Shown here: piece after piece, positions 17,272 to 25,685 of the stretch | How the letters are laid out: the number at the start of each line of letters is the position of its first letter | Position numbering within the stretch: the stretch's first letter is position 1 | Source of the DNA: Planctomycetaceae bacterium | GTDB taxonomy: Bacteria; Planctomycetota; Planctomycetia; Gemmatales; Gemmataceae | Direction of reading: 5' to 3' | DNA length: 64,000 bases | Assembly: GCA_013823135.1 (NCBI GenBank) | Contig: PNLP01000029.1 | Coordinates: 1-64,000 of the forward strand | Notes under the pieces: generated by a model | Databases searched by the model: none | The model's input: the letters and a program-made list of their open reading frames with translations, nothing else | Told to the model about the DNA's origin: nothing | Made by a program: the position numbers and the translations under genes

Positions 17272-17880
17272 TCACTCCAGTTCCCAGATGACTCGGATTG
17301 CGGCGAGTTTCCGTTCCACGGTGGGAACGGATTTGTCGATCTTCACGGCGATCTCAGCATTCGTAAATCCCTCCATCTTCCAGATGGCCAACTGCCGGAG
17401 TTGGCCATCACCGAGCATGGCAAGCAACCGAGAGCACTCCTCGGCAACTTCGGCGGCGAATTCCGGTGAAGGTTCCGGGCTGGCTTGGCCATCCAGCAGA
17501 TTCACATCTGAATCGATTCCAGCGCCGGCCACGGAAGCGTGGAGTGCTCGCCGGTTGTCGCGTTTGTCTCGCGTCTCGTGCCGAACCTGCCCGATAGCCT
17601 TCCGAGTGGTGAGTACGAATAGAACTTGCCAGAGGTCGTCGCGGTCATCGAGACGAGGGAAGCGACCCTCTGTAACACCCTGACAGAAGCTGTTGAATGC
17701 GGAAAGCGCAACATCTTCCTCGTCGGCCGCAACGCGGGAAGTTGAACGTAGACGACCACGTGCGAGTGAGACTAGCCGGCGAAAGTACCCATCCCAGAGC
17801 GGTTTCGCCGCCTCAGGATCGCCAGCCTTGAGCCGTCCGATCATGACTGTGACGGAACCTTCGGGCGATGGCTGATCCAT
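17272..17880 (-). CDS. ECF-type RNA polymerase sigma factor
   Basis: A 202-residue ECF sigma factor of the Planctomycete/Acidobacteria-type ECF family. Region 2 spans about residues 14-100 (MIGRLKAGDPEAAKPLWDGYFRRLVSLARGRL, then EDVALSAFNSFCQG and LWQVLFVLTTRKAIGQVRHE). Region 4 is the helix-turn-helix near the C-terminus (FTNAEIAVKIDKSVPTVERKLAAIRVIW). No anti-sigma factor gene is adjacent. Instead it follows, by 110 bases on the same strand, a gene for a zinc-ribbon/transmembrane/caspase-fold protein. In Planctomycetes such sigma factors are often coupled to kinases or other signalling modules. Regulation of or by the caspase-like protein is an inference from position. Confidence 0.88.
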   Translation of the reverse strand: MDQPSPEGSVTVMIGRLKAGDPEAAKPLWDGYFRRLVSLARGRLRSTSRVAADEEDVALSAFNSFCQGVTEGRFPRLDDRDDLWQVLFVLTTRKAIGQVRHETRDKRDNRRALHASVAGAGIDSDVNLLDGQASPEPSPEFAAEVAEECSRLLAMLGDGQLRQLAIWKMEGFTNAEIAVKIDKSVPTVERKLAAIRVIWELE

Positions 17881-17990
17881 TTGATCTCCCCGATTGGTGG
17901 GTATTGCGCAGGGTCACGGAGGCGAGCAGCAACCGACCGATGGGTGCTGCTCTCTCGAGTTCTAACTTCCGCCACACGGAAAAGACACGG

Positions 17991-20072
17991 TCATGGGACG
18001 GGTTTGGAAGCGTATGCTTGCCAGGCCATGCCTAGCGGGACGAGTCGATCGCGACGTGCCTGATCGGCCCAGGGCGTACCCTTCCGCTCCAATGCGATCC
18101 GCTCAAACAGGTCGTTCGCCTCGGTTGCAAGTTGCTTCACGTCCTTCTTGCTCTTCATCCTCGCTGTCTCGGTCGTGACGAGTCGGTAACCGTCTTCCCG
18201 GGTCTTTGGGTTCCTCGCCGGGAGCGTTTCGGTTAACACGTTCCCGAGCATTAGGTTGTACTCGTTCAGGTAAGCCAGTCGCGATTTCACCACGGCCCGC
18301 GTATAGTCGAAATGCGCTTGCCAGCGCTTCGGCTGTGCATCGCGTTCCTTGAGTAGCGAGTCGAGCCGGTCGTTGTGGAATTCGAGCGTTGCGACACCAA
18401 CCGCCCAGGTGTTCTGGTCGTTCTTGATATCACGCTTGAGGTTGTTGGTGACTTCTCCCAGGAACGATTCTCGCACCCGCAGGCTACCTTTTGGCGACAC
18501 TTTCCACAATGCCCGCACGTCGTTGATCGCCTCGATCACTGCCACGCGAGCCTTGTACTTTTCCTTGTTTTTAAGGATATCGTCGACTGGGATGTCTGCT
18601 TTGTAGTCTTTGAGTGACCCGGGGCGGTCTGGAAACTCAGGCAGCGGCGTGTCCACCCCGAAGAGTTTCAGCGGCGGGACTGAGAACTCTCGAATCAACG
18701 CATCGACCTCACCGGTCGGCATAGGTACTGGAGCCTTCTTCGCCGGTTCGGGTAGGTCGAATCGCTTGGGCGGAGGTTCTGCGGGGTCGAACGGAAACGG
18801 TCCGGGTCGGCGTTTGCCCATGACCTTCACCGTTTGCGCTGAACCCCCTGCGGGACCAGCCAGTTCTCCGGCGCGTCGTGTGACCACGAAGGCCCATGTC
18901 GCGGTGAGGATTGGATCGGTAGGGTGCGGGTTTCTCCGCGGTTTGGTCGGTATCTCGCCGGTCAGCCGGAAGGCTTCGAGGAAGAGGCTGCCTGAAAACG
19001 TCGCGCCTCCCTCGGATGGTGCGTTGAATACTTCCACGGCATTCTCGCCTGGCTGGCATGTCGTCATCACTTCCACATCGGGAGGAGCCGCTGTGAGTGC
19101 TGCGGCCAGCGCTGCCGACATCGACTCACTTCCCGGCCGGATACGTCCACGCTGCGTGTTCAGCCGACAGACATCCCAGATGATGACCTTCTGACTTGCC
19201 TTGCACGTCCGCAATCGCGAGTAGATCTCATCCACCGCGATGAGTGTACCGGGGTCGTCGTGTTCGCCATCGACAGGCGCGAAGTATGCCTTTCCACCCA
19301 CTTCGACCGCATGCCCACCGAAGTAGACCACGACGTGATCCTGTCCCCGGCTCGTGTCGAAGAAACGCTCGTAGGTGTTCTTGATAACCTCTCGCGTGAG
19401 CGGCCGACCTTCGGGCGGCGGTGCTGTGTCCGAGAGCACGAACACCTGGTCATGGCCCTTGTCGATCGGAATCTTCCAGTTCGCAGCGAGTGTCAGGGCT
19501 GCGGAACGAGTGCGGTCCTGCCCTCCAAGTGGACCGGTGGTGAGCGGATTCATGTAGTGATACTTGCTTGCAGAGACGAAGAGCAGACGTCGTGGGAACG
19601 GCCCCGTGTGAGGTGGCACGTCTTCCAGCCCGATTGGTCGGTCCAACTCTTCTGGCGGTGGCGGTTCGGGAGGCGGCAGTTCCTCTTTCGGTGTCTGGCG
19701 TGCGTGCGTTTCGTCGGCAGTCGATTCCGGGACCGCACTGGTTTTTTTTGTTGTGGTCACGAACCCAAGCCAGACAACGAGTGCGACCATGAACCCCGCC
19801 AGCACATACCGAACCCGGCTACGCTTCGGTGCTAGCGATAGTTGCTCTGCGTCGTCCAATGATAAGGGCGCAATTTGGGCCGGAGCAGGTTGTTCTCCCG
19901 CGGTCGGATGTACCAAGTTGCTTGGGCGAATCGCGGCGACTGGTTGTGGAGCGACTTCGACAGCGAACTTCGTCTTGCACCTCGGGCAGCGGATCGACTG
20001 GCCTACGACAAACCCCTTGCGGGAACCAAGTTTGGCGTTGCAATTGGGGCAACTAGCTTTCGGGACGGCCAC
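17991..20072 (-). CDS. Membrane-anchored caspase-fold (C14-like) protein with zinc ribbon
   Basis: A 693-residue protein. The N-terminus is a zinc ribbon with paired CxxC motifs (Cys8/Cys11 and Cys29/Cys32). A linker leads to one transmembrane helix (about 88-106) and a proline-rich stretch. A caspase-like domain follows (about 160-390): strand RRLLFVSASKYHYMN, catalytic His254 in VVVYFGGHAVEV and catalytic Cys302 in VIIWDVCRLN, then a later strand VEVMTTCQPGENA. The C-terminal ~270 residues are unassigned and include a Pro-rich linker and a helical part. The His/Cys pair suggests an active metacaspase/orthocaspase-type peptidase, cutting after basic residues if like other prokaryotic members. 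It is encoded 110 bases upstream of an ECF sigma factor gene on the same strand. Confidence 0.83.
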   Translation of the reverse strand: MAVPKASCPNCNAKLGSRKGFVVGQSIRCPRCKTKFAVEVAPQPVAAIRPSNLVHPTAGEQPAPAQIAPLSLDDAEQLSLAPKRSRVRYVLAGFMVALVVWLGFVTTTKKTSAVPESTADETHARQTPKEELPPPEPPPPEELDRPIGLEDVPPHTGPFPRRLLFVSASKYHYMNPLTTGPLGGQDRTRSAALTLAANWKIPIDKGHDQVFVLSDTAPPPEGRPLTREVIKNTYERFFDTSRGQDHVVVYFGGHAVEVGGKAYFAPVDGEHDDPGTLIAVDEIYSRLRTCKASQKVIIWDVCRLNTQRGRIRPGSESMSAALAAALTAAPPDVEVMTTCQPGENAVEVFNAPSEGGATFSGSLFLEAFRLTGEIPTKPRRNPHPTDPILTATWAFVVTRRAGELAGPAGGSAQTVKVMGKRRPGPFPFDPAEPPPKRFDLPEPAKKAPVPMPTGEVDALIREFSVPPLKLFGVDTPLPEFPDRPGSLKDYKADIPVDDILKNKEKYKARVAVIEAINDVRALWKVSPKGSLRVRESFLGEVTNNLKRDIKNDQNTWAVGVATLEFHNDRLDSLLKERDAQPKRWQAHFDYTRAVVKSRLAYLNEYNLMLGNVLTETLPARNPKTREDGYRLVTTETARMKSKKDVKQLATEANDLFERIALERKGTPWADQARRDRLVPLGMAWQAYASKPVP

Positions 20073-20266
20073 AATCGGCCTCCACGGGAGAGATTGGTGG
20101 TGACCTCTACATTACCCCCGTTCCGTCGGGTCGGTCACATTTTCTCAAACACGCCAGTGATGTTGAAGTTCCTGACTACATCGGAAGGAATCGATTCCCG
20201 TTGGCGTTCACGCTAGTGTGATCCCGTATCATGGTCCCCAGTATCCGACCCGGTTTGGAGTGAACC

Positions 20267-21169
20267 ATGCGAAATCTCCGGCTCTTGCTGCTGGCGCCAG
20301 TGTTTGTTCTCACGCTTGCTACGGGGCAGAGCGCCAAAGCGCAAGCGAAGACCGAACCCGAGCGGATAAAGCTCTGGAACGGTAATGCTCCTGTGGGTGA
20401 GGGCAAGTTTGAGAAAGCGGAGACCTGGATCACGGTCCACAGGCCTGAGAAGCCCAACGGAACGGCAGCCGTCATCACACCCGGAGGCGGCTACGGCGGT
20501 CTGGTAACCGGGGCAGAGGGGCACGGCATCGCGACGTGGCTGAATCGCCACGGCATTACCGGAGTGGTGCTGGAGTACCGCTTGCCGAAGGGAAGGCCGT
20601 TCGTGCCGCTGCTCGATGCTCAGCAAGCCATTCGCACGGTTCGCTCGAACGCCAAGGCGTGGGGAGTCGATCCCGCGAAGGTTGGGATCATTGGCTTCTC
20701 TGCGGGTGGTCACCTCGCCTCAACCGCAGGGACGCACTTCGACGAGGGCGACGCCAAGTCCGATGATCCCATCGAGAAGCTGAGCTGTCGGCCCGATTTC
20801 ACGATCTTGGTCTACCCCGTTGTTACGATGGGCGAGAAGACACACGGGGGTTCGCGGAACAATCTCCTCGGCAGCAAACCCGATGAGAAACTGGTGGTAC
20901 TGTTCTCGAACGAGAAACAAGTGACAGCGAAGACGCCGCCCACGTTCCTGGCTCATGCGAAGGATGATCGTGTGGTCGTGCCGGAAAACAGCAAGGGTTT
21001 CTACGACGCCCTCCAAGCAAAGAAGGTGCCGTCGAAGTATCTGGAACTGGCCTCCGGTGGCCACGGACTGAATGGCTACAAGGGACCGATGTGGGACGCC
21101 TGGCAGGAGCAATCGCTGGCGTGGTTGGGTGAACTGAAACTGATCCCCGCCAGTGGCGAGAAGAAGTAA
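20267..21169 (+). CDS. Exported alpha/beta hydrolase (acetyl esterase-like)
   Basis: A 300-residue exported hydrolase. The signal peptide ends near residue 25 (after SAKAQA). The oxyanion region reads ITPGGGYGGL, the nucleophile Ser is in GIIGFSAGGHLAS, the acid is in AHAKDDRVVVP and the His in ASGGHGLNGY. This pattern fits acetyl-xylan-esterase-like/BD-FAE hydrolases, which are frequent in Planctomycetes among enzymes attacking decorated polysaccharides. The start is supported by a GGAG site 7 bases before the ATG. It is monocistronic: the upstream neighbour is divergent, and a perfect hairpin follows the stop codon. Confidence 0.87.
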   Translation: MRNLRLLLLAPVFVLTLATGQSAKAQAKTEPERIKLWNGNAPVGEGKFEKAETWITVHRPEKPNGTAAVITPGGGYGGLVTGAEGHGIATWLNRHGITGVVLEYRLPKGRPFVPLLDAQQAIRTVRSNAKAWGVDPAKVGIIGFSAGGHLASTAGTHFDEGDAKSDDPIEKLSCRPDFTILVYPVVTMGEKTHGGSRNNLLGSKPDEKLVVLFSNEKQVTAKTPPTFLAHAKDDRVVVPENSKGFYDALQAKKVPSKYLELASGGHGLNGYKGPMWDAWQEQSLAWLGELKLIPASGEKK

Positions 21170-21182
21170 ACGGCAGAGCTTT

Positions 21183-21209
21183 TGGAACCGCTTCAAGCAA
21201 GCGGTTCCA
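21183..21209 (+). terminator. Hairpin after the acetyl esterase-like gene
   Basis: The arms TGGAACCGCTT (21183-21193) and AAGCGGTTCCA (21199-21209) form an 11-base perfect stem with a 5-base loop. It starts 14 bases after the stop codon, between convergent genes. There is no T tract on the plus strand. Confidence 0.55.
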
Positions 21210-21250
21210 GACGTACTCGACACTTTCAACCGCTCTCTGAGTCTGACACC

Positions 21251-21619
21251 TTACGGCTTCTGCTGCCCGAGTCGGCCGGGTTCAGGCGGGATAGCCAGGT
21301 TCTTCGACATCAATTTCGCGACGATCTTTTTGCTTCGCGGGGGAAGCGGAGCCGCTGGCTTGGGCTGCGGCTTCTTTTCCACTTTTTCGCGAACGAATCG
21401 AGGCCGTTTCGGCTTTTCAGCGGGAACTTCAACAACTGGCGGAGCGACCGGTTCTGGAACGACCGGTGCAGGCGGAGGCGGGGGTGGAGCAACAACTTTC
21501 GCGGGAGCTGGGGCGGCCTTTGCCGTTGGTGGAACGACTTTCGGGGCTTGCTTTTTCGTTGGTTGTGAGTCTGCGAGGAGATGCTTTTTCGCGGCCCGTG
21601 AGAGATTCTGCTTCGCCAT
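21251..21619 (-). CDS. Low-complexity Lys/Pro/Ala-rich protein, function unknown
   Basis: A 122-residue protein starting at 21619 (MAKQNLSRAAKKHLL). A CGGAG site lies about 9 bases upstream; the longer frame to 21700 overlaps a hairpin and is unlikely. The protein is very basic and rich in Pro, Ala, Val and Lys, with a run of seven prolines in the middle, and has no cysteine, signal peptide or membrane helix. The composition recalls DNA- or RNA-binding tails or a flexible linker protein. I do not recognise a family. It lies downstream of the DUF475 gene on the same strand, separated by a hairpin, so it probably has its own promoter. Confidence 0.6.
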   Translation of the reverse strand: MAKQNLSRAAKKHLLADSQPTKKQAPKVVPPTAKAAPAPAKVVAPPPPPPAPVVPEPVAPPVVEVPAEKPKRPRFVREKVEKKPQPKPAAPLPPRSKKIVAKLMSKNLAIPPEPGRLGQQKP

Positions 21620-21680
21620 TACACGACTCCGAGGATGCAAAAGTGAACATGTTTTGTAGCAGATGCGGCCCGCGTGTGAA

Positions 21681-21705
21681 GGGGCTTGTCCTGGTAACAA
21701 GCCCC
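21681..21705 (-). terminator. Hairpin after the DUF475 gene
   Basis: The arms GGGGCTTGT (21681-21689) and ACAAGCCCC (21697-21705) form a perfect 9-base stem with a 7-base loop. It lies 13 bases past the stop codon of the minus-strand DUF475 gene and upstream of the small Lys/Pro-rich gene. Confidence 0.55.
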
Positions 21706-21717
21706 AACGGCATCAGT

Positions 21718-22710
21718 TCATGACTCCGCACGCTTCCTCCGGTGCATGATCGACGAGAAAAGCGACAGGCCGATCAGCGAGACACCGACCAGTCCGGTCA
21801 CCATTTCTGGCACGTGGACCCGCATCCCGACCAGCATGATGATCCCGAGTGCGCCGATGCCCCAGTGTGCCCCGTGCTCGAGGAAGACGAACTCATCGAG
21901 AGTGCCTTTGCGGACCAGGTGAACGGTCAGGGTACGAACAAACATTGCCCCGATCGCCAGACCAATCATGATAATCACGATGTCCGTCGTCATGGCGAAT
22001 GCCCCGATCACACCGTCGAGCGAGAAGCTGGCGTCGAGCACTTCGAGGTAGATGAAACCCGCCGCACCCGATCGTGCTGCGATCCCGGCCGCGTCGGCTT
22101 CTCCAGCAAGGCCAGCGAACCCCTTCACCGCAACGAAGCAGGCGACCCCCGCGACACCGGCAACCATTGCTGTGAGGCGATCCGCATCGGGGAGGAACGT
22201 CTGGGCGACGAGCAACACCAACAGGGCTACCGCGACCTCAACTGCTTCCAGACGCCCGGCCTTCACCAATCGCCGTTCGATCGCATAGATCCAGTGGACA
22301 TCCTTCCCTTCATCGCAGACGAAGTGCAGGAAGACCATGAGCAAAAACATCCCGCCGAAGGCCGCGATCCCGATGTGTGCGGCCTTGAGGTGTTCCCCAT
22401 AAGCGACGGGGTCGTTCACCGCCATCATGGCCACTTCGAGCAACCCAAGTCCTGCCGCGACAGCAACAATCACGACGGGGAAGATCAATCGCATACCGAA
22501 CACCGCGATGAGGATGCCCCAGGTGAGGAACCGTCGCTGCCAGACCGGGTCCATCCGACGAAGCACCGTGGCGTTCACCACGGCGTTGTCGAAGGAGAGC
22601 GACACTTCCATGATCGAGAGCAGGGCAGCGATCAGCAGAGCTGCGGGGCCGCCCCACGCAAATGCTGCGGCCAGCCCAGCAACCGCGAACAGCCAGGGGA
22701 GTATGCTCAT
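21718..22710 (-). CDS. DUF475 domain-containing (TerC-like) integral membrane protein
   Basis: A 330-residue polytopic protein with about eight to nine hydrophobic helices. The first conserved helix carries the acidic signature of the TerC/DUF475 group (SIMEVSLSFDNAVVNATVL). A second copy occurs later (GFIYLEVLDASFSLDGVIGAFAM), giving the paired Glu/Asp intramembrane residues thought to bind metal ions. TerC-family proteins are linked to tellurite resistance and to manganese or calcium export; which ion is handled here is unknown. The family length (~330-350) matches. It is the first gene of its strand after a divergent intergenic region. I looked for a yybP-ykoY-type manganese riboswitch upstream and did not see a convincing one. 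Confidence 0.85.
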   Translation of the reverse strand: MSILPWLFAVAGLAAAFAWGGPAALLIAALLSIMEVSLSFDNAVVNATVLRRMDPVWQRRFLTWGILIAVFGMRLIFPVVIVAVAAGLGLLEVAMMAVNDPVAYGEHLKAAHIGIAAFGGMFLLMVFLHFVCDEGKDVHWIYAIERRLVKAGRLEAVEVAVALLVLLVAQTFLPDADRLTAMVAGVAGVACFVAVKGFAGLAGEADAAGIAARSGAAGFIYLEVLDASFSLDGVIGAFAMTTDIVIIMIGLAIGAMFVRTLTVHLVRKGTLDEFVFLEHGAHWGIGALGIIMLVGMRVHVPEMVTGLVGVSLIGLSLFSSIMHRRKRAES

Positions 22711-23025
22711 GAGTCGTCAGACCTCTTTGATGTTCGTCGTTCACCTTCGATCAGGCGAAGAACCCGTGTTCCCAAACATGACCTTGCTTTCATGTAGCCA
22801 TCGTCGCGGTGAACATCGGCTCTTGATGTACGATATGGCCACGGCGCTTGGGTGGTAGACTTCATTCAGATGAAGTCAATCGGGCTGGAAAATCATCGAC
22901 ATTGGGTTGAGGGTAAGGGTAAAGTTGGTTCCGGTGGGGGGCTGTTACCAATCTGCTGCGTACCTGTGGGATGAGACAACACCAGCCACTTGCAATTATG
23001 TTTTCCCGCAACAACTCGACTCATA
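22711..23025. other. Divergent intergenic region, no gene seen
   Basis: It separates the minus-strand DUF475 gene from the plus-strand DUF1592 gene and should hold promoters for both. A small inverted repeat, CTTCATTCAGATGAAG, is present around 22860-22875. No ORF with convincing start or codon pattern was found. Confidence 0.35.
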
Positions 23026-25536
23026 ATGACAAGAATCACATCCTCGCTCGTGCTCGCAGGTTTCTTCCTGTTTCAGACGCCAATCGCCCTGGGTCAGGAT
23101 TTGTCGGCCTCGTTCAAGGCCAAGGTGATGCCCCTGATCGTTGAGCACTGCGTCGATTGCCACGGCCCGGAGGTGCAGAAGGCGAAGCTTCGGCTCGACA
23201 ACCTGCAACCCAACCTCCGCGACGAACGCACGCTGGCAGTTTGGGCCGGTGTGTATGACAAACTTGTGAGCGGCGAGATGCCGCCGAAAAAGCGTGAGCG
23301 GCCGGCAAAGGACGAACTCCAGGCAGCGGCCAGTTGGCTGAACAAGGAACTGCACACGGCTTCTTTAGATCGCCAGCAGAAACAAGGCCGAGTAGTTCTT
23401 CGCAGGCTCAATGGAACGGAGTACGAGAACACGATCCGCGATCTGCTGGGCACGGGAGTGAAGCTGAAGGAGATGCTGCCCGAGGACAACTCCGTCGCGG
23501 GGTTCGATAACGTCGCGGCCGTGCTCGACGTGTCGGCGACGCATCAACTGCTGTATCAGGAAGCCGCGGAGAAGGCGGTTGCGTACGTCGTTCCACCGCA
23601 CCCACCCATTCCGTTTTCCGACATGCGAACGGGCAAAGAGATGTCGGAGAAGGGCGGGAACTTCAGGCAAACGCTGACCCGCAGTTGCATGCTGAAAGGC
23701 GACTCGCTGGTCTTTTTCAGCAAGTTGCCGCGCTACGGGCTCTGCAGCAGTGCCCCAGTTCCGACCGCAGGTCGCTACAAGGTGCAGATCTCAATCGCCG
23801 CCGTGGGGGCCGAGAACAAAGCCGTTCCTGCGGCATTTCTCACAGTCGATGGTGGTCGCGAAGATCCCGTGTTGCGCGAGATGCGTGATATCGCACCGGG
23901 GAAGCCGACGGTCGTGGAGGTGGAGATCGACCTTGAACGGCGGCAAGCGTTCGTCGTGAACCTGCTCGCCCACTGGGACATTCGCGCCTTCAAGAAGCCA
24001 ATCGAGGAGTACACCGGCCCCGGCCTCATCGTGGACTGGATCAGGATCGAAGGGCCAATTGGCGTGTGGCCGCCCAAAAGCTACGAGACCCTGTTTGCCG
24101 ACGTGCCACTAAAACCGCGCTCAGTTGCGAAGGCGGAGGCCGAGGGAAAGGCTCCACCAAAGATTCCCGTGGTCCGTTCCGAGTTCGCCTGGAATGCGGA
24201 CCCGCTCGTTCCCGCTTCCGCCAAGCCAAAGGAAGACGCCGAGCGACTCATCCGCGCCTTCCTCCCGCGTGCATTCCGCCGCCCGGTGAGTGAGGAGTTG
24301 CAGAAGCACTACGTCACCCGCGTTCACGAGAAACTCGACAAGGGGTACACGTTCCTCGATGCCATGACCTACGGCTACAAGGCGATCCTGTCGTCGCCGC
24401 ACTTCTTGCTCATCATCGAGCCGGGGGGAATGGCGGGGGCGGTGAAGAACGATCTGACTTCACCGAAACTGGACGACTACGCACTCGCGTCGCGGCTCTC
24501 GTATTTCCTGTGGTCCACACTCCCTGACGCGGAGTTGCTCGAGCTGGCGAAGAAGGGAGAGCTGGCCAAGCCCGCAGTCCTGCGAGCGCAGGTTGAGAGA
24601 ATGCTCACGTCGCCGAAATCGAAACGGTTCACCGAGAACTTCGTGGGTCAGTGGCTCGAACTGCGAAAGATCGACGCCACCATCCCCGACCCGCACCTCT
24701 ACGGCGACTTCGACGGGACGCTACTCTGGGCGATGCCACGCGAGACGCAGCACTTCTTCGAGGAAGTGCTGAACAACGACCTGAGCTTGGTCGAATTCGT
24801 CGATTCCAACTGGAGTATGCTCAACGAACGGCTCGCGAAACACTACGGCATCCCGGGCGTGGTCGGCAACGACTTCCGCAAGGTCCAGTTGCCCGCCGGA
24901 AGCCATCGCGGCGGGGTGATGACCCATGCCAGCGTCCTAAAAGTGACCGCGGACGGCACCCGTACGTCGCCCGTTCTCCGTGGGAAGTGGGTGTTGGAAC
25001 GAATCATTGGCAAGCCACCGGCAGCGCCACCGCCTGATATCCCCAGCATTGAGCCGGACATCCGCGGCGCGACCACGATCCGCCAGCAACTCGACAAGCA
25101 CCGCAACATTGCCGCGTGTGCCTCGTGCCACGTCCACATCGACCCGCCGGGATTCGCGCTCGAGAACTTCGACCCCATCGGTGGCTGGCGTGACTTCTAT
25201 CGCGCCGCCACGCGAACCCCCAAGGGGATCGTCAACCTGCCGGGCTACACGGGGCGTGCTTTCTTCCGCGGGCCGGACGTCGAGAATGGCGGCGAGACGC
25301 ACGACGGCCGGAAGTTCCAGAACATCGACGATTACAAAAAGCTCTTGCTCGCAGACAAGGACCAACTTGCCCGCAACCTCACGGAAAAGCTGCTGGTCTA
25401 CTCCACGGGGGCCGACATTCAGTTCGCCGACCGCGAAGTTGTGGAACAGATCGTCACCACACTCCGCGGCAAAAATTACGGCTTCCGCACCCTGGTTCAC
25501 GAGGTCGTGCAAAGCCGCGTGTTTCTGAACAAATGA
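23026..25536 (+). CDS. DUF1592-type multidomain cytochrome (PSD family)
   Basis: An 836-residue exported protein of the Planctomycete multidomain cytochrome family (DUF1587, DUF1595, DUF1592, DUF1588, DUF1585 order). The ATG at 23026 gives a signal peptide (MTRITSSLVLAGFFLF, cleaved near residue 23); the upstream TTG start only adds unstructured residues. The first c-type heme motif, CVDCHGPE (residues 42-46), is followed by the RLDNLQ and GEMPPKKR pattern typical of these proteins. DUF1592 contains SRLSYFLWSTLPDAELL. A second heme-type motif, CASCHVHIDPPGFALENFD, opens DUF1588 near the C-terminus, and DUF1585 ends the protein. The role is unproven; such pairs are often linked to polysaccharide or respiratory processes. 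The DUF1552 gene follows 149 bases downstream. Confidence 0.92.
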   Translation: MTRITSSLVLAGFFLFQTPIALGQDLSASFKAKVMPLIVEHCVDCHGPEVQKAKLRLDNLQPNLRDERTLAVWAGVYDKLVSGEMPPKKRERPAKDELQAAASWLNKELHTASLDRQQKQGRVVLRRLNGTEYENTIRDLLGTGVKLKEMLPEDNSVAGFDNVAAVLDVSATHQLLYQEAAEKAVAYVVPPHPPIPFSDMRTGKEMSEKGGNFRQTLTRSCMLKGDSLVFFSKLPRYGLCSSAPVPTAGRYKVQISIAAVGAENKAVPAAFLTVDGGREDPVLREMRDIAPGKPTVVEVEIDLERRQAFVVNLLAHWDIRAFKKPIEEYTGPGLIVDWIRIEGPIGVWPPKSYETLFADVPLKPRSVAKAEAEGKAPPKIPVVRSEFAWNADPLVPASAKPKEDAERLIRAFLPRAFRRPVSEELQKHYVTRVHEKLDKGYTFLDAMTYGYKAILSSPHFLLIIEPGGMAGAVKNDLTSPKLDDYALASRLSYFLWSTLPDAELLELAKKGELAKPAVLRAQVERMLTSPKSKRFTENFVGQWLELRKIDATIPDPHLYGDFDGTLLWAMPRETQHFFEEVLNNDLSLVEFVDSNWSMLNERLAKHYGIPGVVGNDFRKVQLPAGSHRGGVMTHASVLKVTADGTRTSPVLRGKWVLERIIGKPPAAPPPDIPSIEPDIRGATTIRQQLDKHRNIAACASCHVHIDPPGFALENFDPIGGWRDFYRAATRTPKGIVNLPGYTGRAFFRGPDVENGGETHDGRKFQNIDDYKKLLLADKDQLARNLTEKLLVYSTGADIQFADREVVEQIVTTLRGKNYGFRTLVHEVVQSRVFLNK

Positions 25537-25685
25537 CTCTGAGCGGTAAGCACTGGGGAAGAAAACGAGCAAGAACTTCGTTTGACTTTGGCGAATCGTT
25601 GCACAGTATACATGTGAACAATACCCGACGGGTGTTCGAGTCGAACAACACGCTTAACCGAACGTAGATTTAATCGGAGATTGCC

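Noticed and set aside
22711..22800. Possible manganese (yybP-ykoY) riboswitch upstream of the DUF475 gene
   Set aside because: TerC-like genes often carry one, but the paired motifs of that riboswitch are not visible in the 90 bases before the start.
22990..23025. Upstream TTG start for the DUF1592 gene
   Set aside because: It adds 12 residues before a clean signal peptide starting at ATG 23026 and has no ribosome site.
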